A stretch of 64,000 nucleotides of DNA from Fulvimarina uroteuthidis (GCF_034321785.1 NZ_JAXLPB010000004.1:248001-312000); one strand, 5' to 3'; shown: positions 8,384 to 16,985, numbered from the stretch's first letter. The notes: a model not told the origin generated them from the letters alone. A program made the numbers and translations.

Positions 8384-9814
8384 TTATGTCTCAAAGGACT
8401 GTTCTTGGGTGGGTGTCGCATATTGTGACCGACCTCGGGAGCGGTAGGTGCCATCGCCCTTGCTCCCAAGCAGTTCGCCCTCGTGGACCATGATCTTGCC
8501 CCCGAGCACGACGGTCGTCGGCCAGCCGGTCAGTTCGCGTCCCTCGTAGGGCGTGTAGTCCGCGCCGTCGTGCATGTCGGCGTGGCGAACCGTTCGGGTT
8601 AGCGTTGAATCCCAGATGGCGATGTCGGCGTCGGCGCCGACGGCGATCGTGCCCTTCCTTGGATAGAGACCGTAGGTGCGCGCCTGGTTGGTGGCGGTCA
8701 GCGCCACGAAGCGCGGCAGGTCGATGCGACCTTTCATGACGCCTTCCGAGAACAGGATCGGCAGTCGCAGTTCGACGCCCGGAATGCCGTTCGGAATATG
8801 CCGGAAGCTGCGAGACCCTTTCGGGTTCAGCTTGCCGGCGGGGTCGTCGTAGCGGAACGGGCAGTGGTCGGAGGAGAACAGTTCGAAGACACCCCGCTCG
8901 AGCCCGTCCCAGCAGGCCGCCTGGCTCGCCGTGTCGCGCGGCGGCGGCGAGCAGACGAACTTCGCCCCCTCCCAGTCCATGCCGTCGAGATCGTCGGCCG
9001 TCAGCATCAAATATTGCGGGCATGTCTCGCCGATCACCTTGCGGCCGCGCCGTCGGGCCCGTTCGATCTCCTCCATCGCCTCCCGGTTGGACACGTGGAC
9101 GATGACCAGCGGCACGTCGGCGACTTCGGCCAGCGAGACGGCGCGGTGGGTTGCTTCGCGCTCGACCGCGATCGGACGCGTCGTCGCGTGCGCCTTCGGT
9201 GCGACGGTGCCGTCGGCCTCGTGCCGGCCGATGAGGTAGCGGATCGCGTCCTCGTTCTCGCAATGAACCATGACCAGTGCGCCGGTGCGCCGCGCCACAT
9301 CCATCGTCTCGAGGATCTGCGCGTCGCTCAGCCGCAAATCCTCGTAGGTCATGAACACTTTGAAGGAGGTGTAGCCGTCTTCGACGAGCGCCGGCAGTTC
9401 CTGCCCGAGCACAGCCTCGCTCGGATCCGACACGATCAGATGGAAGCTGACATCGGTGTAGCAATTGCCCTTGGCCAGCGCATGATAGGCCGTCAGCGCC
9501 TCGCGGAGCGGCCGGCCCTTTTTCTGCAGGCAGAAGGGCAGCACCGTGGTGTTGCCGCCGAACAGCGCCGAGCGCGTTCCGCTCTCGAAATCGTCGGCCA
9601 TGACGATCCCCTCGCCGGAGGGCTGGGCGATGTGGACATGGCTGTCGATGCCGCCCGGCAGCACATATTTGCCGGCGGCGTCGATCGTCTGCGCCGCCTC
9701 CCCCATCTCGCCGCCGATCTGGACGATGATGCCGTCCTTGATGCCGATATCGGCAGAAAACACGTCGGAGGCCGTGGCAATGGTGCCGTTTGAGATCACG
9801 AGGTCGAAGCGCAT
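8384..9814 (-). CDS. hydA: Dihydropyrimidinase / D-hydantoinase family amidohydrolase
   Basis: The 476-residue enzyme opens cyclic amide rings of dihydropyrimidines, hydantoins or similar compounds. The binuclear metal site is visible: His59 and His61 (DSHVH), carboxylated Lys152 (TSFKVFMTY), His184 (MVHCEN), His240 (VHVSN) and Asp316 (SSDHCPF). Length and order fit the cyclic amidohydrolase family. It is the last gene of a minus-strand unit that includes an amino-acid-type importer and a PLP enzyme, so the substrate is probably imported by that transporter. Hydantoinase and dihydropyrimidinase cannot be separated by these motifs. Confidence 0.9.
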   Translation of the reverse strand: MRFDLVISNGTIATASDVFSADIGIKDGIIVQIGGEMGEAAQTIDAAGKYVLPGGIDSHVHIAQPSGEGIVMADDFESGTRSALFGGNTTVLPFCLQKKGRPLREALTAYHALAKGNCYTDVSFHLIVSDPSEAVLGQELPALVEDGYTSFKVFMTYEDLRLSDAQILETMDVARRTGALVMVHCENEDAIRYLIGRHEADGTVAPKAHATTRPIAVEREATHRAVSLAEVADVPLVIVHVSNREAMEEIERARRRGRKVIGETCPQYLMLTADDLDGMDWEGAKFVCSPPPRDTASQAACWDGLERGVFELFSSDHCPFRYDDPAGKLNPKGSRSFRHIPNGIPGVELRLPILFSEGVMKGRIDLPRFVALTATNQARTYGLYPRKGTIAVGADADIAIWDSTLTRTVRHADMHDGADYTPYEGRELTGWPTTVVLGGKIMVHEGELLGSKGDGTYRSRGRSQYATPTQEQSFET

Positions 9815-9862
9815 GGGAAAACTCCGAGTGGATGTTGGAGGACAGGCGGCAAGCGAACGGCG

Positions 9863-11083
9863 CTAGAGTGCGGGCTCCAACGCGGCGATCAGCCGGTCGA
9901 CCTCCTCCAGCGTGTTGTAGTGGACCATCGAGACCCGGACGACACCGCTCTGCGGCATCAGGCCCAGATCCTCGATCAACCGTCTGGCATAGAAGTCGCC
10001 GTAGCGGATGCCGATGAAGGCAGGATCGATCTGGTCGACGATCTCCTTTGAATTGCGGGTGCCGGCGGTGAAGCTGACCGTCGCCACCCTGTCGCCGATG
10101 GCGCTGGAGGTGCGGCCGAGAATGCGGGTCGACGGCCGGCTTTCGAGAAAATCCATCAGCCGCGCGGTGATCACCCGCTCCTGCTCGGCAATGTCGGCAA
10201 AGCCCGCTTCGATCGCCGGCCGGCCGGCTTGTGCACCCGCCATGCGGCCGAGTTCGTCGACATAGTCGACGCTGCCGATCGACCCGTAGGCCAGTTCGTA
10301 ATTGATGTTGCCGGGTTCGAGCTTGTGCGGCACGGAGTCCTTGCCGAAGAAGTAGTGGTAGATGTTGTCGAGCTCGAGCAGTTTCTCGCGCTTGCCCCAC
10401 ATCACCCCGAAATGCGGTCCGAACACCTTGTAGACGCTGAAGAGGTAGTAATCGCACTGGAGCGCCTGCACGTCGATGGCACGATGCGGTGCATAGGCGA
10501 CGGCGTCGACGCAGAGTTCGGCACCGCTGGCATGGGCGATCGCTGCGATTTGGGAGATCGGGTTGATCGTGCCGAGTATGTTGGACGCATGGGTGACGCA
10601 GACGAGCTTCGTGCGCTCGCTCATCAGCGCCTTCAGGTCGCCGAGGTCGAGTTCCAGCGTCTCGGGATTGCAGCGCCAGAACTTCACGACGACGCCGCGG
10701 CTCTCGTGCTTTAGCCAGGGCCCGATATTGGCCTCGTGGTCCGTGTTGGTGAGGATGATCTCGTCGCCGGGTTCGAGCTTGCCGGTCATCGCCTCCGACA
10801 GCATGCGGATCAGCATCGTGGTCGAGGCGCCCATGACGATCTCGCCGGGATCTGGAGCGTTGACGAAGCCGGCAAAAGCCCGGCGGGCTTCGCGCACCCG
10901 CTCCGTCGAGCGCTGGCTGGGCGCGTAGCTCGCACCGGTCTGGACGTTGGAAGTCAGGAGATAGTCCGAGATGCGGGTCGCCACGCGCGAAAGCACCTGG
11001 CTGCCGCCGGCATTGTCCATGAACACCCATTCGCCGGAGAGCGCGGGGAACTGGCGGCGAACGAAATCGATGTCGAGTGTCAT
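9863..11083 (-). CDS. PLP-dependent class V aminotransferase, cysteine-desulfurase-like
   Basis: The 406-residue protein aligns in pattern with the SufS/CsdA group: FMDNAGGSQ near the start, TDHEAN (His115), VDAVAYAPH (Asp193) and the PLP lysine Lys219 in FSVYKVFGPHFGVMWG. Where desulfurases carry the catalytic cysteine (an RxGHHCA-type loop), this protein has IRYGDFYARRL with no Cys. Sulfur transfer is therefore unlikely, and another PLP reaction such as transamination, lyase or epimerase chemistry is more probable. It lies 48 nt upstream of the hydantoinase and 74 nt downstream of the ABC ATPase, in the same transcription unit. Confidence 0.8.
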   Translation of the reverse strand: MTLDIDFVRRQFPALSGEWVFMDNAGGSQVLSRVATRISDYLLTSNVQTGASYAPSQRSTERVREARRAFAGFVNAPDPGEIVMGASTTMLIRMLSEAMTGKLEPGDEIILTNTDHEANIGPWLKHESRGVVVKFWRCNPETLELDLGDLKALMSERTKLVCVTHASNILGTINPISQIAAIAHASGAELCVDAVAYAPHRAIDVQALQCDYYLFSVYKVFGPHFGVMWGKREKLLELDNIYHYFFGKDSVPHKLEPGNINYELAYGSIGSVDYVDELGRMAGAQAGRPAIEAGFADIAEQERVITARLMDFLESRPSTRILGRTSSAIGDRVATVSFTAGTRNSKEIVDQIDPAFIGIRYGDFYARRLIEDLGLMPQSGVVRVSMVHYNTLEEVDRLIAALEPAL

Positions 11084-11157
11084 GAACTTGCCTTCCAGGT
11101 GGTTTTGGCGGCTCGCCGGGGCTGCACCCCCCGAACGTCGGCGTCGGGGCCCAGCCG

Positions 11158-11895
11158 TCAGTGATTGAGAACGGCGTCGAGAAAGGCGCGAGCGCGCTCG
11201 TTCTTCGTCGCCGTGAAGAATTGCTGGGGCGTCGCGATCTCCTTGATCTCGCCCGCTTCCATGAAGACGATCCGGTCGGCCACCTGACGCGCGAAGCCCA
11301 TCTCGTGGGTGACCAGCACCATGGTGACCCCCTCGCCGGCAAGCCCCTTGATGACATCCAGCACCTCGCCGACCATTTCGGGGTCGAGCGCCGAAGTCGG
11401 CTCGTCAAACAGCAGGATATGCGGCTCCATGGCCAGCGCACGCGCGATGCCGACGCGTTGCTGCTGGCCGCCGGAAAGCTGGTTGGGGTATTTGTCCGCC
11501 TGCTCTGCAATCCCGACGCGCTCCAGAATGCGGCGGGCCCGCGCCCGTGCATCCTCCCAGGACAGTTTGCGGACCCGCACCGGCCCGAGTGCGACATTGT
11601 CGAGAACCGTATGGTTGGGAAAGAGGTTGAAGGCCTGGAACACCATCGCGACTTCCTGGCGCACGCTTTGCAAACGCCGGCCCGCCTCCACGCGCGTGCC
11701 GTCCACTATGACGTCGCCGGTGTCGTACTGTTCGAGCAGGTTGATGCAGCGGATTAGCGTCGACTTGCCCGACCCGGAGGGGCCGAGCAGCACCACGACC
11801 TCGCCGGCCGCAACATCGAGGTCGATGTTCTTCAGCGCCTGGAACTGGCCGAAGCTCTTGCCGACGCCCCGCATCTCGATGATCGGGCCGGCCAT
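11158..11895 (-). CDS. ABC transporter ATP-binding protein, polar amino acid type
   Basis: The 245-residue ATPase has Walker A GPSGSGKST, a Q-loop at VFQAFNLFP, the signature LSGGQQQR and Walker B ILLFDEPTSALDPE with the following H-loop VTHEMGFAR. This is the GlnQ/HisP pattern. Its ATG overlaps the permease stop by one base (TGATG), which indicates translational coupling. It should energise import of an amino-acid-like compound, probably the precursor handled by the downstream PLP enzyme and hydantoinase. Confidence 0.92.
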   Translation of the reverse strand: MAGPIIEMRGVGKSFGQFQALKNIDLDVAAGEVVVLLGPSGSGKSTLIRCINLLEQYDTGDVIVDGTRVEAGRRLQSVRQEVAMVFQAFNLFPNHTVLDNVALGPVRVRKLSWEDARARARRILERVGIAEQADKYPNQLSGGQQQRVGIARALAMEPHILLFDEPTSALDPEMVGEVLDVIKGLAGEGVTMVLVTHEMGFARQVADRIVFMEAGEIKEIATPQQFFTATKNERARAFLDAVLNH

Positions 11896-12569
11896 CACCG
11901 CGCGCCCTTGGCGGCGTAGCGCGCCTCGAACACGGCGACCAGCCGCACGAGCGGCAGAAGCAGCAGCAAATAGAGGATCGCCGCACCGATCAGCGGCGTC
12001 GGGTTGGCCGCGAGAGCCTGGGCCTGCGTCGCCTGCTTCAGGAGATCCGGCAGCGCCACGACGGAGGCGAGCGCGGTGTCCTTCATGACGTTGATCGAAT
12101 TGTTGGTAAGGGGCGGGATGACGATCCGAAAGGCCTGCGGCAGCACGACGTCGCGCATCAGATCCCACTGGCTGAGCCCGATCGACTGGGCCGCCTCGAA
12201 CTGGCCGCGGGGAATGGCCTGAATGCCGGCGCGGTAGATCTCCGCCGTATAGGCGCTGGAAATCATCGTGAGCGCGGTCGTCGCGGACGCGAAGGCGGAT
12301 AGGCGAATGCCGACGAAGGGCAGCGCGTAATAGACGATGACCAACCAAACCAACACCGGCAGCGCGCGGAAGATATCGATGTAGGCGACAACGAGAAACC
12401 GAAGGACACGGCCGCCGTAAAGTCGCAGCATCGCCAGCACCAGCCCGCCGATGAGACCGAGCACGATCGACAGGGCACCCAGCGCGATGGTGCGCCACAA
12501 CCCTTCCAGAAGGAGCGGGAAGTAGCGCACCAGGACGCCCACATTGAAGAAGGTGTCGACGATATCCAT
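11895..12569 (-). CDS. ABC transporter permease, HisM/GlnP family
   Basis: The 224-residue inner-membrane protein has about five hydrophobic segments, with the conserved EAA loop at EAAQSIGLSQWDLMRDVVLPQAFRIVIPPL. FRALPVLVWLVIVYY is typical of the polar amino-acid permease family. Only one permease is present, so it probably forms a homodimer. It is followed by the ATPase without a gap and preceded by the binding-protein gene across a short hairpin-containing spacer. Confidence 0.9.
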   Translation of the reverse strand: MDIVDTFFNVGVLVRYFPLLLEGLWRTIALGALSIVLGLIGGLVLAMLRLYGGRVLRFLVVAYIDIFRALPVLVWLVIVYYALPFVGIRLSAFASATTALTMISSAYTAEIYRAGIQAIPRGQFEAAQSIGLSQWDLMRDVVLPQAFRIVIPPLTNNSINVMKDTALASVVALPDLLKQATQAQALAANPTPLIGAAILYLLLLLPLVRLVAVFEARYAAKGAR

Positions 12570-12592
12570 GGGACGTCAGCGTTCCTTACGTC

Positions 12593-12628
12593 GACCGAAG
12601 GGCCGGGCCGTGGCGCAGCCCTTCGGTC
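12593..12628 (-). terminator. Hairpin between binding-protein and permease genes
   Basis: GACCGAAGGGC at 12593-12603 and its exact complement at 12618-12628 form an 11-bp stem with a 14-nt loop. Hairpins here are usual in ABC importer operons. They hold back transcription or protect the upstream mRNA, so that binding protein exceeds permease. Confidence 0.65.
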
Positions 12629-12641
12629 AGGTTGCGGGCCT

Positions 12642-13433
12642 TCAGGATTTCGGCTTCGGCATCTCGCGCACTTCGACCGTGCTGGTGGTCGCCTCGGGTT
12701 CCGTGCCGAACCATTTCTCGTGCAGCTCGGCGATGAAGCCCTCGTTCTTGAGGGTGGTCAGCACCTCGTTCGCCTTGGTGGCGAGTTCGCTGTCCTTGGC
12801 GAACATCATCGAATATTGCTCGCCGGTCGCCAGGCGCTCGACCACGGCCATCTCCGGCTTGTCCTTGAGGTAGTAGGCGACAGCCGGGATGTCGGAGACG
12901 TAAGCGTCGATGCGGCCTGCCGCGAGATCGAGCATGGCCGGGTTCAACCCCTCGTAACGGCTGATGCCGGCCAATCCCCAATCGGCCTCGCGCTCGGTCG
13001 AGTACATGTCGCCGGTCGAGCCGGTGTCCACGCCGACGGTCTTGCCGTCGAGATCGGCCGTGCCCGTAATGCCGGAATCGGTGCGGGTCGAGAGCGACTG
13101 GTCGCTGTCGTAGTAGGGCTGCGCGAATGAGACCGACTGCAGACGCTCGTCGGTGATGGTGATCGAAGAGATCGCCACGTCGATGCGACCGGACTGAACG
13201 GCGGAAAACAAGCCATTGAACGGCACGTTCTGAATGTCGAGATCGTCGTAGCCGAGGCGCTCGGCGACTTCGCGCAGCAGTTCCACTTCGAAGCCGACGA
13301 TTTCCGAATTCTCGTCCTGGAACTCCCAGGGCACATTGCCGATATTGGCGCCCGCCGTCAGCGTCTCGGCCATGGCCGGTCCGCCGAACAGCAGGAGGGC
13401 CGTGGTGGCGGCGAGGATCTTGGTCCGGATCAT
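12642..13433 (-). CDS. Amino-acid-type ABC transporter substrate-binding protein
   Basis: The 263-residue protein has a signal peptide (LLLFGGPAMA before ETLTAG) and the cluster 3 periplasmic binding fold. Visible motifs are PWEFQDENSEIVGFEVELLREVAERLG, FNGLFSAVQSGRIDVAISSITIT and a GRIDAYVSDIPA segment in lobe 2. It should capture an amino acid or related small molecule and deliver it to the permease downstream. The C-terminal 20 residues after EKWFG are extra and probably disordered. It is the first structural gene after the GntR regulator. Confidence 0.9.
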   Translation of the reverse strand: MIRTKILAATTALLLFGGPAMAETLTAGANIGNVPWEFQDENSEIVGFEVELLREVAERLGYDDLDIQNVPFNGLFSAVQSGRIDVAISSITITDERLQSVSFAQPYYDSDQSLSTRTDSGITGTADLDGKTVGVDTGSTGDMYSTEREADWGLAGISRYEGLNPAMLDLAAGRIDAYVSDIPAVAYYLKDKPEMAVVERLATGEQYSMMFAKDSELATKANEVLTTLKNEGFIAELHEKWFGTEPEATTSTVEVREMPKPKS

Positions 13434-13544
13434 GCAGAATCTCCTGTCGCTGCGTTAGGTCCGCCGCTTCTGGCGGCTGGACATCGTGGTGAGGCATCGA
13501 TCGGCAACAAGCGCGGCAAGGTCGGCGTCTAGCTGCCCATTTAT

Positions 13545-13592
13545 TATGCATACATGTCCCTGCACAGATCGTATGCGATAAATGTATACGAT
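13545..13592. promoter_or_regulatory. Candidate GntR operators upstream of the importer operon
   Basis: ATCGTATGC at 13568-13576 and GTATACGAT at 13584-13592 form an inverted repeat (8 of 9 match), and TATGCATA at 13545-13552 is a perfect 8-bp palindrome. Both carry the GTAT/ATAC-type core seen in many FCD-GntR operators. They lie between the binding-protein start and the regulator gene, so the regulator 60 nt away is the natural candidate to bind them. Confidence 0.55.
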
Positions 13593-13654
13593 GCCAAGGG
13601 GCATCCTAAAATTCGCTTAGTATTCGTGTGACGGAGCCGGACGATACGAACGCC

Positions 13655-14350
13655 TCACCCCTCCATGTACGGGGCAAGGACGTCGATCAGGCTCTTCGTC
13701 CTCGCATGGGTTTCCGGCAGGAAGGCCCGCTGCGCGACCGACTGAAGATGCCCGACCATCAGCCGGATCGCTTCGTCACGGTCGCCCTCCACCATGGCGT
13801 CGACCAGGCTGCGATGTTCGGCGACACCGCATTCGGGCGAATGCGGCCGACCGTAGGCCGACAGCGACAGGCCACTGCGATAGGCGACCTCGCTGACATA
13901 GCGGATGAGAATGGGCTTGCCGGTCATCCGTGCCAAGAGTACGTGGAAGTCAGTAGCCAGCCGGATCGAAGCCGCCTCGGGGCCTGTGGCAGCGGTTTCC
14001 TGGCGGGCGATGTGGGTATTGAGCTCGGCGATCTGGTCGGCGCTCAGCCGGCCGGCCAGATGGCGCACGACCAGCCGTTCCAGCTCGACGCGGATATCGA
14101 ACGTATCGCGCGCTTCCTCGAAGGTCGGCGTCGCCACCACGGCGATGCGGTTGCGCCGCAAGTCGACGAGCCCCTCCCCTGCGAGCTGTCCCAAGGCCTG
14201 GCGTGCAATCGTGCGACTGACACCGAAACGTTCGCCGAGAGCATCCTCCGGCAACTTGTCGCCGGGCGCCAGCGCCCGCTCGATGATCGCCCGCCGGACG
14301 ACAAGACAGATCCGGTCCACGCGGCTCGCGGAATCGTGCAGAGGCGCCAT
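13655..14350 (-). CDS. GntR-family regulator, FCD subfamily
   Basis: The 231-residue protein has an N-terminal winged helix (LPEDALGERFGVSRTIARQALGQLAGEGLVDLR) and a C-terminal FCD all-helical ligand domain. The latter has the usual acidic and His metal residues (DTFDIRVELE, TDFHVLLARM, EHRSLVDAM). AAGGAG lies 5 nt before the ATG. It sits on the same strand directly upstream of the importer and hydantoinase operon. It probably represses that operon until the substrate or a metabolite binds the FCD domain. Confidence 0.9.
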   Translation of the reverse strand: MAPLHDSASRVDRICLVVRRAIIERALAPGDKLPEDALGERFGVSRTIARQALGQLAGEGLVDLRRNRIAVVATPTFEEARDTFDIRVELERLVVRHLAGRLSADQIAELNTHIARQETAATGPEAASIRLATDFHVLLARMTGKPILIRYVSEVAYRSGLSLSAYGRPHSPECGVAEHRSLVDAMVEGDRDEAIRLMVGHLQSVAQRAFLPETHARTKSLIDVLAPYMEG

Positions 14351-14528
14351 GGCCGCTCCTTCAACGGGAATGAATGACTGGCAATAGCATGGCGCAAGGG
14401 TTCTCGGGAGATCGCGGCTGACCCGTTCATCATGATTCTCGTGCGTTCGACCGCGCCTTCCCGAGAAGACGATCGGCCTAGTCTGGTCTGACCCTCGACG
14501 CCTCGGCAAGGCCTGAACGGTTTGCGCC

Positions 14529-15095
14529 TCAATCCGGCGGCGCATCTTCGGCACCAGCCTGACGCAGGCCAGTGACGTGCCTGTAATGGTCGCGGACTTC
14601 CGTCCGCATTCTTGCGACCGTCTCCGCGGTTTCCGCCTCGGATCGCCTGTGCGCCAACGCCAAAGCAACCGAGCGCCAATGATCAAGGCGCGCCCGATCC
14701 GCGTCTTGCGCACGATACCGGATCGTGCCGTCGGTCATGGTCAGGATCACATCGCAGCCACGTCCACGACCCATGACGAGATCAAGCAGTTCGCCGGGCG
14801 GTGCGGACCCCTCTCCAGCAATGCGATCGAGGCGAATGGCCAAGAGATCGGCCGGGGCGCCTCTTTCGAGAACACCGCAGTTCAAGGGCAGGAACGCCGC
14901 GCGTGCCCCGTTGCGCGTCGCGGCCGCCAGCATCTGCCGCGCCGAAGCCCCTTCGGCATCGACCTCGGGCCGCCGTGTTGCGACGGCCGCCAATCGCAGT
15001 TCGCGCAGATAATCCTCGTCGTCCGACAGCGCGGTATTGTCCGTCCCCACGGCAAGCGTACAGCCGGCGGCAAGGATCGAGGAAAGCGGCGGCCT
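14529..15095 (-). pseudogene. Truncated amidohydrolase (nucleobase deaminase-like), C-terminal part
   Basis: About 188 residues of the C-terminal half of a metal-dependent amidohydrolase remain. LAAGCTLAVGTDNTALSDDEDYLRELRLA carries the last metal Asp (GTDN), and GVLERGAPADLLAIRLD is the return of the composite beta-sandwich. The whole N-terminal half, with the HxH metal site and central barrel, is missing. The fragment is read in frame from a transposase fragment, so a fusion protein may be made, but it cannot be an active deaminase. It may once have belonged to the hydantoinase cluster just downstream. Confidence 0.8.
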
Positions 15096-15441
15096 GTGGA
15101 TCGTCTGGAACAGCATCAACCGCACGAAGCGGCGAAACCACCAATAGACCGTCTGCCACGGTGGGACGTCTTTCGGAAGCATCCGCCATCCGGCGCCCCT
15201 ACGCGTCATGTCCCGGATCGCGTTGACGATCTCGCGCATGTCAACGCCCGGCCTGCGACCGCGCTTCGCCGGCTTCAGTAGAAACGGCGCGAGCGCCGTC
15301 CACTCCGCATCCGTCAGATCAGTTGGATAGCGCTTCGTCTTTCGCTCGATCGAAGCCATTCTCGCTCGGATCTGTCGTGTCCACATCCAGAGTGTGAATC
15401 ATAAATCAGACCCAGGCAAAACCCATTCTCAAACGGTCTCT
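15096..15441 (-). mobile_element. IS5-family element remnant (5' end and first third of transposase)
   Basis: From the ATG at 15359 the sequence encodes the DUF4096-type start of IS5 transposases: YPTDLTDAEWTALAPFLL, KRGRRPGVDMREIVNAIRDM, GAGWRMLPKDVPPWQTVYWWFRRF and LFQTIH. It stops abruptly at about 15096, where amidohydrolase sequence begins in the same frame. The outer end reads GAGACCGTTTGAGAA on the minus strand (15440-15426), like IS5/IS427 terminal repeats. The left half of the element has been lost, presumably by a deletion that also removed half of the amidohydrolase. Confidence 0.8.
15426..15441 (+). repeat. 16-nt IS-end-like repeat, copy 1
   Basis: This sequence, TTCTCAAACGGTCTCT, is the outer end of the IS5 remnant. 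It occurs again, identical and in the same orientation, at 16709-16724. Confidence 0.75.
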
Positions 15442-15715
15442 GAGAAGAGGATTACGGTCTGGGAGGACGCGAAGCCATGATTGCCATCGCCGCTGCCACG
15501 GAGCGGTCACACGCTCCAGGACGTGCGCGGAAAGCCGGGAGAGCTGATTCCTTCTTTCGGTGCCGGCGCATGAACCCCGTCACCGGCCACGCCTGCGTCC
15601 AATTTTGGAGCGTGTCCACGGCGTCGAATTCATGCTACCGGGGATCATGGATGAGAAACATGGCGTCGAGTAACCATCGATTTTAAGGGCTCGCTCTGCA
15701 CGATAGAGGTTTCAG

Positions 15716-15997
15716 ATGAATACTTTAAGCACAATTCTACTTCTATGTTTTATAGCATCATTCTTTGTCGTCATCATTTCGATGGCAACCACTCTTGGGA
15801 AATCAGATTTCTTTCGCGAAATCGAACGAACAAAGTTTCTCAATACGAGCGAAAAGCAGCAGTCGGGATTTCGGTTGTATAATGAAATGATGAAAGATGA
15901 GAAATTTCGCCGCGAACGTATCTTCTTATACAGCGGAATGGGCGGATGTGTTATATCTTTTATTCTATTATTGGTAGCAATGAATTTTCCTCACTAA
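15716..15997 (+). CDS. Small two-helix membrane protein in an AT-rich island
   Basis: The 93-residue protein has hydrophobic segments at about residues 5-27 (ILLLCFIASFFVVIISMA) and 72-90 (GGCVISFILLLVAM) joined by a charged, Lys/Glu-rich loop that is probably cytoplasmic or periplasmic. AGAGG lies about 8 nt before the ATG. Base composition is far more AT-rich than the surroundings, and codons such as AAA, ATA and TTT are frequent, which points to horizontal origin. I recognise no family. The 270 bases upstream (15442-15715) hold nothing else I can support. Confidence 0.6.
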   Translation: MNTLSTILLLCFIASFFVVIISMATTLGKSDFFREIERTKFLNTSEKQQSGFRLYNEMMKDEKFRRERIFLYSGMGGCVISFILLLVAMNFPH

Positions 15998-16032
15998 TTC
16001 GAACTAATAGTATTATTACAGTTTCTCTCGCG

Positions 16033-16635
16033 TTACTCAAGCCTTTCTCCAACCAATCCCAGCGCTATTTTGTAGACACCGCAAGTTATACTAAGAACAC
16101 TTAACGATGCCATCGTCAGCATGGCTGAACCGAAAAATGGAAATACGGGCCATAACAAGAGTGCTTGGTTGCCTAGATATCTCCCTAAAGAAGGGACTTC
16201 GAAGACTGAAAGCCATAAACATGCAAATGACATAATTAGATACCCTGAAAACCCAAGAATGGCTTCACCACGAACACGAGATGCTCGTCTGGGACGTATA
16301 ACGTTCTTTCGATAGGATGAAATCCCGTGATAAATAATGAAAGGAAATAATACAATTCCAACAAGGAGTGTGCTCAAGTAGCCGTACTGTGATATTCCAT
16401 CGTAGTTTCTAAGGCGTAGACTCCTTTCGATCATTCGATCCGTATACAAAAATTCCACAATCTCTAGATCGAATGAAAGTATTAAAAATATGGTCATAAT
16501 TACGTAGGATGCAGAAATAGATATCACTAGAGATCTTATCACTAGCTTCGTCATGGTATCATAGAACTGTGGGGCCTCGTATGCAGAAGCCGGCATCCAA
16601 AGCTTATGTTTATACTGCTTATCTCGTTCGTCCAT
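16033..16635 (-). CDS. Polytopic membrane protein of unknown function in an AT-rich island
   Basis: The 200-residue protein has about four hydrophobic segments, near residues 32-55, 88-104, 128-146 and 160-190, and a short charged N-terminus. It is convergent with the neighbouring two-helix protein gene and shares its unusual AT-rich composition. The ATG at 16635 follows a GGACGA-containing leader without a strong ribosome binding site. It starts about 75 nt inside a 16-nt sequence identical to the IS5 remnant end. I recognise no family. Confidence 0.6.
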   Translation of the reverse strand: MDERDKQYKHKLWMPASAYEAPQFYDTMTKLVIRSLVISISASYVIMTIFLILSFDLEIVEFLYTDRMIERSLRLRNYDGISQYGYLSTLLVGIVLFPFIIYHGISSYRKNVIRPRRASRVRGEAILGFSGYLIMSFACLWLSVFEVPSLGRYLGNQALLLWPVFPFFGSAMLTMASLSVLSITCGVYKIALGLVGERLE

Positions 16636-16708
16636 GGCAGGACTCCGTTGTAAAGGCTGTTGAACGTTCTACAACGGTTTACTGCCTCCCGCAGCCGCGT
16701 TCGGACAT

Positions 16709-16724
16709 TTCTCAAACGGTCTCT
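16709..16724 (+). repeat. 16-nt IS-end-like repeat, copy 2
   Basis: It is identical to 15426-15441 and in the same orientation, with the same CA dinucleotide close before it. Together the two copies bracket the AT-rich gene pair. No transposase fragment is adjacent to this copy. The rest of 16636-16985 holds no gene I can support. Confidence 0.65.
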
Positions 16725-16985
16725 CAGTCCCGGCATTCGATGGATTGGATCGAGTTTGAATCTTTCCGGTTTTGCTGTCACTGTTTGCAGGCAGATTCGT
16801 ATGAGGTCAGGCGCTTGAATGTCTTCGATCATCGTCCGACGTTACAGGCGTCGGGGAAGTCGGCGACTTCGGCGAAGTATCGTGGGAGTTGTGCGTGTTC
16901 GTCGTGAACATCACGCTCTCAAAGCGCATGGAGCCTGGCTGCTCTCCTCAGCGATCAATGTCTGGCCCCCGCGGAATGGTGTTTC

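Noticed and set aside
7844..8428. A 194-codon plus-strand frame before the hydantoinase
   Set aside because: It has no ribosome binding site or family, and it overlaps the end of a well-supported gene on the other strand.
8391..11597. A 1068-codon minus-strand open frame
   Set aside because: It is a shifted-frame shadow of the ABC ATPase, PLP enzyme and hydantoinase genes, with Arg/Gly/Ala-rich nonsense composition.
13590..13605. GATGCC/GGCATC dyad near the GntR gene as operator
   Set aside because: It is a short GC-rich 6-bp stem that could arise by chance; the GTAT/ATAC dyad beside it is a better candidate.
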